Source: an uncultured Lentisphaeria bacterium (lineage in GTDB: Bacteria > Verrucomicrobiota > Lentisphaeria > Victivallales > UBA1829). From it: DNA of 51,884 nt. Under the pieces are notes generated by a model. That model saw only the letters and a program-made list of their open reading frames with translations. It did not search any database and had not been told where the DNA came from. A program made the position numbers and the translations under genes. This document shows positions 16,801 to 24,300 of the stretch, one piece after another (position 1 is the stretch's first letter; each line of letters starts with the position of its first letter). Location: the NCBI GenBank assembly GCA_949282305.1, contig CASDPB010000128.1, positions 1 through 51,884 of the forward strand, read 5' to 3'.

Positions 16801-19800
16801 CCGCAACACTCAGGCGAATTCCGTGGCGGTTACAAATAACAGCGGCACTCTGACAGTCACCGGCGGTTCCCTGCAGGGAACTTATTCGGGTCTGGATGCC
16901 TTATCGGACTTTATCATTTCCGGTTCCTGGCAGACTCACGACATCGTTATAACGGTATATACACCTGTCACGACTCTGACGGATGTTGAAAAGATTGCGG
17001 GACAGGCATATTCCATCCGGAATACGGGAGACCTGACGCTGACCGGAGAAAACACCGCATTCGGCTATACTGTCCTGACCAATGATCTTGATTTCTCGGC
17101 ACAGGGCTACAGCGGTGATTACATGGCAGTCTTCAATGCGTCCACCACGGTTTATCTGATTGAACAGTATACCAGTGAAGGAGATGCTGTAAACGAGCTT
17201 GCCGCTTACGTGGTGAATCCTGTGCAGTCTGTGCTCTCCCGCACATGGGCATGGTCGGACAAAAGCGCTGCGAGCATGACGTCCGGCAACGTTACTGTTG
17301 GCTATGTTTCCGCGGAGAATGTGTATGCCAGAACCACTTTTACCATCACACCCTCTTCCACTTATTCAAGATCCGCCGGAAATATTACATTGACTGACTG
17401 GCATTTCGGTAATTATCAGGTCATGGCGAACATGAATCTGGATTATGTGGCTTTCCAGGCGGATGGCACCACTGCAACGACGACGGCGCTTGGCAACTGG
17501 GGCAATCTGATCGTTAGCAATATCAACAATGATCCCGCCTATCAGCTTTCCGGATTTACGGTGTCGCTGAATAATGGTCATTACTCTTCTGGCGGCAACA
17601 TGTATTTCTGGGCGAGTGATTATGCCGCCGGACGTAGCGACGCTCTTCGCAATCCTCTGTGGGAAACCGGTCAGAATTATACTAGCGGACTTTACTCCAG
17701 TGCTTCCGTTTCGGCGGATCTTACGGTTGATTTCGACCTGCAGGCAGGTAAGCTGTGGACTGTCAATGACACTCTTGTGGGGTCAATTACCTTGCGCGGA
17801 GTCAAGGCTTCTGCTGATTCCGCCGACTATGAATATAACGGGCGCCTGATTATTTCCGGTGCGGCATTTACGATTGACTACGGCAAGACACTGAATTTGG
17901 AAAACTTCTCTGTTCTGGGCGTTGACGGAAACGGACTTGTCAATTACGGCAAGCTGGGAGTTTACAACGGCGAGTCGCTTGGCAACGGCGGCTGGAGAGG
18001 CGGCAGCAATGCCTATATTGAGGCGACCAACGGAATTGCGATCGAAAACCATGGAACAGTCCGTCTGATCAACGGCGCGGTTCTGAACAGCCGGATCGGC
18101 ATCTACAATGAAGCGGACGCCGGCATCCTGACCATTATAAATTCCACGCTGTCCGGCAACTCGGAATGGGCGATTGTCTCCAACCGGAGCGGTGACACGG
18201 CGGAAAACGGCGTCAATTTCGTCGTCGCCGATACAACGATTGCAAACAATGGAAATGGAATTCAGGTCAATAATGGCGGTCTTTTGCATCTGGTGAACTC
18301 CATTGTCCTGAATCACGGAGGGACGGATATTGCGCTGAACGGCGGTTCAAGCCTTTATTCCGCAACGGCGGCTTCCAATATTTACGGCGGCAAGGACGGC
18401 AAGGACACCGATACATGGTCGAACGAGGTTTTCGGAACGACCAATCCGACTTTGTCCAACGGGAATGTTTTTGTGCTGGCTGAGAATTCCGCCGCATTGA
18501 CGGGCGGAATTGCATTCAGTTATACTGTCGGATCGGATGGTCTGTATACCTATTCGTTCGGAAGCACAGACGGCGAGATCAACGTGACCTGGGACAAACT
18601 GGGGAATGACAGAACGACCGAAATCGGTTCGTATGTCTTGACGGGGACTCCCACGCCTCCGACTCCGACCGGCGAGATTATCGTCAACACGACGGAGGAC
18701 TATACCGGCACGATTACCGTGGATTCCATCGTGGCGAAGCTGAAGGACGCCGATTCGGAATATTCATTGCGCGAGGTGATCTGGGCGATCCAGCATCAGG
18801 CGGAAATCGGCGAGGCATTGGGTTATGAGTTCGTGCTGGACAATACGGTTGAGTTTGCGGATTCGCTTGGAACGGATTTCTCATTGACTGTCACCGCGGG
18901 AACCATTGACATAAGCGGCAATATCACCATCAACATCGATATTCCCGCCGGTTATACCGTGACGATTGACGCATCCGCCAATCAGGGAGAAAGCGCATTT
19001 ACCGTATCCGGCAACGGCGAGCTGAATCTCGGAAACCTGACAATTCAAGGCGATGCGACCGGCAATGCGGAGCGTGGGGCGGCAATCAGTATCCTTGGCG
19101 GAGAAGTCACGCTGAAAGACGTGGCTGTTCTCAACGGCATAGCCGCTTCCGGCGGTGCGATTTATGTTGCGAATGGCGGCACTCTGAATGTAGAGGGCGG
19201 CAGATTTGAGAAGAACCGGGCGACAGACAACGGCGGCGCGATCTATGTGGCTTCCGGCGGCTCCTTGAATATCTCCGCATCCGTGGAGTTTGAGGGGAAT
19301 ACGGCGGCAGGCAACGGCGGCGCGATTTACAATGACGGCGTGGTTGTCTTGAATGGTGAAACGACGTTCTCCGGAAATGAAGCCGCTTCCGGCGGCGCGG
19401 TTTACAATCATAACACCGTTCAGGTAAACGGCGATGTGACCTTTACCGGAAATCATGCAGTAAACGGCAGCGGCGGCGCGATTTACAATGACGGCGGCTC
19501 TCTGAACATTGCCGGGGGCGGCACGTTTGACTCGAATACTGCCACGGAAAACGGCGGGTCAATCTACAACAGCGGCGATCTGACTGTTTCAAACAGCAGT
19601 TTCACTGGAACCGGCAGCGGAGATGCCCTGAACGGCGGCGCGATTTACTCCACCGGTGATCTGACGCTGGAAAATTCGAGCTTCTCTGGTTTCCATGCGG
19701 AAGGCGACGGCGGCGCGGTTTACGCTGCCGGTGATCTTACGATCAATGGCGATTCCAATGTCTTTGCCGATAACAGTGCGGAAGGTGACGGCGGCGCAAT

Positions 19801-21709
19801 TTACGCCGGAGGAAATCTGAGTCTGACCGGCAATGCGGAATTCACCTCCAATGTTGCCGGCGGTGACGGCGGTGCGGTTTACGCCGGAGGAAATCTGAGT
19901 CTGACCGGCAATGCGGAATTCGCCTCCAATGCAGCGGGCGGCGACGGCGGCGCGATTTATTCCGTGGCAAATGTCATGCTTGACGGCGGCGCGGTATTCA
20001 CAAACAACCGTTCGGAAGGTGACGGCGGCGCAGTTTATGCGGAAGGAAGCGTAACTCTTGACGGAAGTTCGGTGTTTACCTCCAACACAGCGGGCGGCGA
20101 CGGCGGTGCGATTTATGCCGTGGACGGCATTTCTCTGACCGGCAATGCAGAATTCACGAACAACCGTGCAGAAGGCGATGGCGGCGCGATTGTGTCCGGG
20201 GCGGATATTGAACTCTCCGGCGCCCTGGTGCTCAATAACAACAGTGCGGGCGGCAACGGCGGCGCGGTCTATGTTGATGGAAATGTCACGGTGTCCGGGC
20301 TTGACTTCACCGGCAATGAGGCGGGCGGAGAAGGCGCGGCGATCTATGCCACGGGAAATCTGACATTGACGGACAGCAGTTTCAGCGGCAATGGCAACGC
20401 TTCCGCGAAATCAATTGTCTATGCCGGAGGCGGGAAGGCCGTGCTGAACAATGTAAAGATGTTCGGGAATATGACCGATACTGCGGACGGCGTGATTCTG
20501 AATGTGCAGAATGCCGATGTGAAAGTGGAGAACAGCGCATTCTACAACAACACGGCAGCCAATGTGCTGAGTGTCGGCGCTTCTCTTTACCTGATTTCCA
20601 GTACCGTGGCGCAGGGAACCGGCACCATCAGCCGCAGCCTGATTTCCGGCAAGGGCGATATGACGATTCTGAGTTCAACACTTACGGGGAACAGTTCTGA
20701 TGCTCTTGTCCTCGGCAACGGCAGCGGCGAGCTCCGGATTGTGAACAGCATCCTTGTCGGAGAGAGCGCGGGGCAGAGGGTTGCCGACGGATTTGCCACG
20801 GTCGGCGCGGCATATTCGATCTTCAGCGGTTCCGCCTCGCAACTGAACGGGGTGAACGATCAGAATTCGTTCAACACTTCGTATGCGGAAATGTTCGGAA
20901 ACAACGGCGTGAGTGCGGACGGCACGATCAAACTGGTCGACAACTCGAAAGCACAGATCGGCGTGTGGGTCGGTTACAATGACAACGGCGATCTCTGGTA
21001 TTCCGTCCGTCCGGATCAGCTGTATCCCCGTTACAGCATGGACACCGTAAGCTGGAAACAGTTCGGTTCCAGCGGCATTTCGCAGGGCAGACCCGGCGGA
21101 ATGACGATTGTTTCAAAAGGTCTGAACGGCGGAACGCTTCCGAGCATCGGTTCCTACTGGGCACCGCAGAGTGTTCCGACGCTGGGCATCGGACCGGGCG
21201 TCAACAATACATTCATTGACCCGTCTTACAACGGCATCGGCTGGAATAACAACGATATTTACAATGTCGTGGCGGACAGTCTGCTCATGAATCCGGGCTT
21301 CTTTGTGAATTTCCGGAATGAAATGCCTGCCGGCGGACGCTGGTATTATGACTTCACCCATGCGTTTGACGACCGTTACAGCACGATGAATCAGTTCGGC
21401 GTGACACTGGGACGCTTTGACCTCGGTTTCGTGCCGAGCGGTGAAAATTATATTTCCATCAATGTCAACGGCGATGTTTCCGATGACTTCACGAGATATA
21501 CGACGACGCCGTATTTCTCGGACGGCACGCCGCTGATTCCGGAAGAACTCGAATCCATGAATTCCGAAACGACCGCTCCGGCGACGGATGGATCGTTCGA
21601 TTTGCCGGAAGGCCTGGAGGAAAAGGTCATTTCCTATCTGGGACGCGCGGAAATCTTCAAGAATGATTTCGACAAGGCATTGGATCAGTTGCTGGCAGTG
21701 AATGTTTGA
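13829..21709 (+). CDS. Giant secreted surface protein: LEDRVLFEAAG leader, DUF4347, beta-helix and Pmp-like repeats
   Basis: A 2626-residue protein without a Sec signal. Residues 15-25 (LEDRVLFEAAG) match the LEPR-xLL type leader of giant secreted proteins. Residues 147-245 look like a worn first copy, and 305-461 a full copy, of DUF4347 (VHILTHGNDQGFYLG, DFMLYGCNLAST, DVAASSDITGISGDWALEY). Residues 462-1600 are Asn/Gly/Thr-rich beta-helix. Near 1610-1645 a SLREVIW segment resembles the CSLREA motif. Residues 1774-2197 hold GGAIY...FxxN repeats like chlamydial Pmp proteins, then a unique C-terminal region of about 400 residues. There is no autotransporter barrel, so export through the flanking TolC proteins is likely but unproven. 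RBS GAAGAAGG. Confidence 0.85.
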   Translation: MRKQRRQSKIEIFKLEDRVLFEAAGAAEAVEAVDNANSPNPDQQRDVSESERQEKEAQSAAKHAGPDGAAVREPGAPVQEQGAGLAQPGTAQQDPVQKLVEGSADFSDVPDVAEQPASDVSNFLNADFSEHSVSKLSFSDSLSADGHDLIIVDAETAKKLDADALPDNTEVLVLDRDSDAMEQINAYLDSRDGKFDSIKFVVDAEHSEANSGQEQLELNGEEISSADLNAIREHIADHGDLSVQLSPDDSAPSYSLNPDGDFESRIDSDPHDTVIHPEIDGDITVDSDLGEQLDSALANSVEEGRNELVIINGNMADKDTVLSQLGDGYEVLEIDPSQDAMSQIQDYLDAHSDTKYDAVHILTHGNDQGFYLGSTKVTSADQMAVFNGHMADNGDFMLYGCNLASTEHGQSLVQDIADFTGCDVAASSDITGISGDWALEYNVGVVDTANISVRGWNHDLATITVNNQSDWENYVLNGNLSDSDTIEFNASGNYQINQDFSIDADITISVSNNADVTITVADGVTFDVNGSVSVTDVTFVNHGTFNINAGGALNISNTAASGDVHVIENTGTLSIAGVLTVNGNPAGSGGTLTAVYNNGSGALVTVAETGSLTMNADSRVAYGLWNHVGSVNVTGGTVSLTNASGANSATIRNDYTGSNSVEISNASRIAMTANAGVNAYAISNNDRLDIENSFVAASGSDSIGLFNNTNGNATFTVSENPDGAITASDLAGYGAQVYGIIGGAYSVYNYSAFTMTTTLDSARYTGGNLNNAPVMYLGGNVYTEAQGGSRKTTTILNGATVNGDITNVSSTTLVLNDVYLNGNISNMGGNVYVTGDFFSPTFTVGGNTIAGTSRITVENTVYAPTRSYGNIYFGTALASSGYGDNSVTFRADQGYSFENYGGQMRIVNFASLSSVSNPISIFNSGEFYLDATNAQGLASNGAYDLYVSYYGSESVENGLNISDAGIYNYNQNAFNPLYFVPNAMELTNLNIRNTQANSVAVTNNSGTLTVTGGSLQGTYSGLDALSDFIISGSWQTHDIVITVYTPVTTLTDVEKIAGQAYSIRNTGDLTLTGENTAFGYTVLTNDLDFSAQGYSGDYMAVFNASTTVYLIEQYTSEGDAVNELAAYVVNPVQSVLSRTWAWSDKSAASMTSGNVTVGYVSAENVYARTTFTITPSSTYSRSAGNITLTDWHFGNYQVMANMNLDYVAFQADGTTATTTALGNWGNLIVSNINNDPAYQLSGFTVSLNNGHYSSGGNMYFWASDYAAGRSDALRNPLWETGQNYTSGLYSSASVSADLTVDFDLQAGKLWTVNDTLVGSITLRGVKASADSADYEYNGRLIISGAAFTIDYGKTLNLENFSVLGVDGNGLVNYGKLGVYNGESLGNGGWRGGSNAYIEATNGIAIENHGTVRLINGAVLNSRIGIYNEADAGILTIINSTLSGNSEWAIVSNRSGDTAENGVNFVVADTTIANNGNGIQVNNGGLLHLVNSIVLNHGGTDIALNGGSSLYSATAASNIYGGKDGKDTDTWSNEVFGTTNPTLSNGNVFVLAENSAALTGGIAFSYTVGSDGLYTYSFGSTDGEINVTWDKLGNDRTTEIGSYVLTGTPTPPTPTGEIIVNTTEDYTGTITVDSIVAKLKDADSEYSLREVIWAIQHQAEIGEALGYEFVLDNTVEFADSLGTDFSLTVTAGTIDISGNITINIDIPAGYTVTIDASANQGESAFTVSGNGELNLGNLTIQGDATGNAERGAAISILGGEVTLKDVAVLNGIAASGGAIYVANGGTLNVEGGRFEKNRATDNGGAIYVASGGSLNISASVEFEGNTAAGNGGAIYNDGVVVLNGETTFSGNEAASGGAVYNHNTVQVNGDVTFTGNHAVNGSGGAIYNDGGSLNIAGGGTFDSNTATENGGSIYNSGDLTVSNSSFTGTGSGDALNGGAIYSTGDLTLENSSFSGFHAEGDGGAVYAAGDLTINGDSNVFADNSAEGDGGAIYAGGNLSLTGNAEFTSNVAGGDGGAVYAGGNLSLTGNAEFASNAAGGDGGAIYSVANVMLDGGAVFTNNRSEGDGGAVYAEGSVTLDGSSVFTSNTAGGDGGAIYAVDGISLTGNAEFTNNRAEGDGGAIVSGADIELSGALVLNNNSAGGNGGAVYVDGNVTVSGLDFTGNEAGGEGAAIYATGNLTLTDSSFSGNGNASAKSIVYAGGGKAVLNNVKMFGNMTDTADGVILNVQNADVKVENSAFYNNTAANVLSVGASLYLISSTVAQGTGTISRSLISGKGDMTILSSTLTGNSSDALVLGNGSGELRIVNSILVGESAGQRVADGFATVGAAYSIFSGSASQLNGVNDQNSFNTSYAEMFGNNGVSADGTIKLVDNSKAQIGVWVGYNDNGDLWYSVRPDQLYPRYSMDTVSWKQFGSSGISQGRPGGMTIVSKGLNGGTLPSIGSYWAPQSVPTLGIGPGVNNTFIDPSYNGIGWNNNDIYNVVADSLLMNPGFFVNFRNEMPAGGRWYYDFTHAFDDRYSTMNQFGVTLGRFDLGFVPSGENYISINVNGDVSDDFTRYTTTPYFSDGTPLIPEELESMNSETTAPATDGSFDLPEGLEEKVISYLGRAEIFKNDFDKALDQLLAVNV
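19150..20420 (+). repeat. In-frame Pmp-like repeat tract with exact 44-bp direct repeats
   Basis: About sixteen units of the form GGAIY-(about 12 residues)-FxxN-(about 6) follow one another, with a period near 26 residues (78 bp). Two neighbouring units share an exact 44-bp stretch, 19800-19843 and 19878-19921, 78 bp apart, so the tract can expand or contract in frame. Confidence 0.8.
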
Positions 21710-21753
21710 AAGGGAGACGACTTATGAAAGTATATGGAACAAAGGAGGAGAAA

Positions 21754-23916
21754 ATGCGGCACGGCTCGCATGGAATAGTGCTTGGAGTTGTGGCGGTTCT
21801 GGTTCTTGCCGGAGGGTGCAAGACTGCGGATGACTACCGTAAGGAGCGGGTCAAAAACGCCGTGGAACAGTTCAACCAGTCGAAGAAGACGGAACTTGCC
21901 AAAGACAAAAGCGTATTGACGCTGCATGACTGCATGGCACTTGCCACGAAGCATAATCTTGACCTGAAGGTTCAGAATCTGGAGAAGGATGCCGCCAGGA
22001 ATATTATGATGGCGGAACTGCTCGGCATGCTTCCCGATCTTACGATTTCAAACAGCTTCACAGGACGTTCCAACGACCCGGGTTCCAGCAGCAAGGCCGT
22101 TGCAAGTGACGGTGACACCTACGGCTACAGCACGAGTTCGGACCGCAATGTGAACAACTTGAGCGTGGATCTCGCATTCAGTCTTCTGGATTTCGGACTT
22201 GCCTTCTTCAATACGCAGCAGAATCACGACCGCATGCTTGCGAAAGAGAAGCAGATCGAAAGAGCCGCCCAGAATCTTTCGCTGGAAGTCGTGAGGGTTT
22301 ACTTCAAAGTCGCCGCCGCCCAGCGCGCAATCAAGGTCACGACAAAACTTCTGGAAGACTGCAAGAGCCGTTATGAACTGATCAGGAAACTTGCCGCCCA
22401 GAACAAAATCACGCCTTTCCGCGCAACGGACGAGACAACCCGTTTTCTTGCCATGGAAAAGCGTTTGACGAATTATACGCGCGGGTATGAAAGCGCATGT
22501 GTGGAGCTTCGCTCTCTGCTCGGCGTCTATCCTTCTTCCAAGATTGTTGTGGATGAGAGTCCGCTGGACACTGTTCCGGAATTCGATTTCCCGGACATTG
22601 AGCTGCTGGAGCAGATGGCGATTCTGAAACGTCCGGAACTTTATGAGATCGACATTCAGAAACACATTAATATTCTGGAATGCCGCAAGACTCTGCTGAT
22701 GATGCTTCCGAACGTGAGAATGTATGTTGACTTTGTGAATAACAACAACTCTTTCCTCTATCATCAGAGCTGGTGGGAGCTTGCCGTGAGAGCCGCCTAC
22801 AACGCGTTGAAGACTCCGCAGTATATCTCCCGTTATATGGCATACAGCGACCAGGCTGACCTGGAGGAGATGCGGAGTTTTGCCCAGGCGATTGCCGTCA
22901 TGTCGCAGGTGCGCATTGCAAAGGCGGATATTGTATCCAGCCGGGAAAGATTCGAGATCAGCCGCAAGGAGCATGAGGAATACAGCAAATATTTGAAGGC
23001 GGCTCTTGCCACCAGCCGTGTCGACGGCTCGGTTTCCCAGCTTGACATCGACCATCAGCGTCTGCGGACCGCCGAGACCGAAATTGAGCGTCTGATGTCT
23101 CTCGGCGCATATTATATTGCGCATTATCGTCTTCTGAACGCAATCGGCGTCAAGAATCTGGATGCGAAAACGCAAAGCGAGGTCAAGGCGGAACTGGCGG
23201 CAGCACGCGAAAGTGCGAAAGCCGAACTTGAAAAGGCGCGCGCTGAATATGCGGCGAAACAGACTGCGGCGGAAGATGCACGTATCGCAAGAATTCTTGT
23301 CGATGACGGTTTGAAGCTCAGAAAGGACAAACCGGAGGATGCGGCTGTATATTTTGAACGTGCCGCGGAAAAAGGAAATGCCACCGCCATGTTCTGTCTC
23401 GGCAAGATGTATTTGTCCGGTGAAGGCGTGGACAAAGATCCGAAGAAAGCGTCTGAACTGTTTGTGAAAGCCGCCGACAACGGAAATATGGAAGCAATGA
23501 TCCTGACAGCATGGCTGTATTACAAAGGCAATATTCTGCCTGAGGATCGTGAACAGGCATTCAAGTATTATCAGATGGCCGCCGACAACGGCGATGAGAA
23601 ATCGCTTTACTGGCTTGGTGTTATTGCTTATGAAGACGGCGATTACAAGGATGCCCTGGAGTATTTCAAGAAATCTGCGCGCGGTGGTGAAGTCGCTTCC
23701 ATGGTATGGGTCGGCAGTCTTTACCGCAACGGAAAAGGGTGCGAAAAGGATTACGGGAAGGCGATGGATTGGTACAAGCGCGCCGCGGCTAAGGGCAATC
23801 CGGAGGCAATGAACAATATCTCCATGATGTATGCCGCCGGAGATGGCGTTCCCCAGGATCAGAAAGAGGCCGCGGAGTGGTTCAAAAAGGCGGAAGCCGC
23901 TTTTGCGAAACGCTGA
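21754..23916 (+). CDS. TolC-family outer membrane lipoprotein fused to C-terminal Sel1 repeats (second paralogue)
   Basis: A 720-residue fusion. A signal peptide ends LAGGC (Cys22, lipidation). Residues to about 475 are a TolC-family duct closely parallel to the protein at 12131 (ALATKHNLDLKVQNLEKDAA, VVRVYFKVAAAQRAIK, NNSFLYHQSWWELAVRAAYN). A charged coiled coil (about 478-515) leads into roughly five Sel1-like helical repeats (about 520-715, for example AMFCLGKMYLSGEGVDKDPK and AMNNISMMYAAGDGVPQD). I prefer the ATG at 21754 because AAAGGAGGAG precedes it closely and it gives a clean signal peptide; an ATG at 21724 is possible. The Sel1 part lies on the side that would face the periplasm and may bind a partner protein. 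Confidence 0.87.
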   Translation: MRHGSHGIVLGVVAVLVLAGGCKTADDYRKERVKNAVEQFNQSKKTELAKDKSVLTLHDCMALATKHNLDLKVQNLEKDAARNIMMAELLGMLPDLTISNSFTGRSNDPGSSSKAVASDGDTYGYSTSSDRNVNNLSVDLAFSLLDFGLAFFNTQQNHDRMLAKEKQIERAAQNLSLEVVRVYFKVAAAQRAIKVTTKLLEDCKSRYELIRKLAAQNKITPFRATDETTRFLAMEKRLTNYTRGYESACVELRSLLGVYPSSKIVVDESPLDTVPEFDFPDIELLEQMAILKRPELYEIDIQKHINILECRKTLLMMLPNVRMYVDFVNNNNSFLYHQSWWELAVRAAYNALKTPQYISRYMAYSDQADLEEMRSFAQAIAVMSQVRIAKADIVSSRERFEISRKEHEEYSKYLKAALATSRVDGSVSQLDIDHQRLRTAETEIERLMSLGAYYIAHYRLLNAIGVKNLDAKTQSEVKAELAAARESAKAELEKARAEYAAKQTAAEDARIARILVDDGLKLRKDKPEDAAVYFERAAEKGNATAMFCLGKMYLSGEGVDKDPKKASELFVKAADNGNMEAMILTAWLYYKGNILPEDREQAFKYYQMAADNGDEKSLYWLGVIAYEDGDYKDALEYFKKSARGGEVASMVWVGSLYRNGKGCEKDYGKAMDWYKRAAAKGNPEAMNNISMMYAAGDGVPQDQKEAAEWFKKAEAAFAKR

Positions 23917-23937
23917 TATTTGTTGACAGATAAAATC

Positions 23938-23976
23938 AAACCTCTGTCGTCGTTTTATGATGACAGAGGTTTTTTG
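23938..23976 (+). terminator. Rho-independent terminator of the TolC/giant-protein operon
   Basis: A 14-bp stem (23938-23951 pairing with 23959-23972, one G-T pair) around a 7-nt loop, followed by a T run, 21 bp after the last stop codon. It is strong and marks the end of a three-gene transcript. Confidence 0.85.
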
Positions 23977-24300
23977 TTTCCCCGGGATAATAAAACTGCC
24001 GGCTTTGCCGGTATGTTCCGTCAGTCTTCAGATTCAAACTGCAAGGCAGAGCCAGAGCTTCTATCTTGTATCAGAGTTTGGCACACCAGCCGGTCTGACA
24101 GGGCAGGGACAAGTCCGACGGCTGAGCTGATGATTTTCGCAGGACAATGAAACTGCCGGGCTGGAACTGGAAACAGAAAGCCTCCTGTTCTGTATCGGAG
24201 TTTGGTTCACGATCCGAACTCCGCATGGAACAGGAGGCTGTCATGATTTGTCCCTGAATCCGAAGCGATTCTGAAACTTTATCCTTCCTTCAGATGCCCG
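23977..24300. other. Intergenic region with a 59-nt hairpin and degenerate direct repeats
   Basis: No gene is supported here. Two weakly similar segments repeat: AAACTGCC at 23993 and 24150, and GTATCAGAGTTTGG (24068-24081) versus GTATCGGAGTTTGG (24192-24205). The second lies within a long stem 24180-24238: GCCTCCTGTTC pairs with GAACAGGAGGC, and inside it CGGAGTTTGG pairs with CCGAACTCCG. Read leftward, CTTTCTGTTT follows the stem, so it probably terminates the leftward glycosidase operon. Confidence 0.55.

Noticed and set aside
19150-20420. CRISPR-like array in the repeated part of the giant gene
   Set aside because: The repeats are in frame, encode GGAIY/FxxN units, and lack constant repeats with unrelated spacers.
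23920-24150. Small rightward frame after the TolC-Sel1 gene
   Set aside because: It contains the terminator stem and the degenerate repeats; no ribosome binding site.
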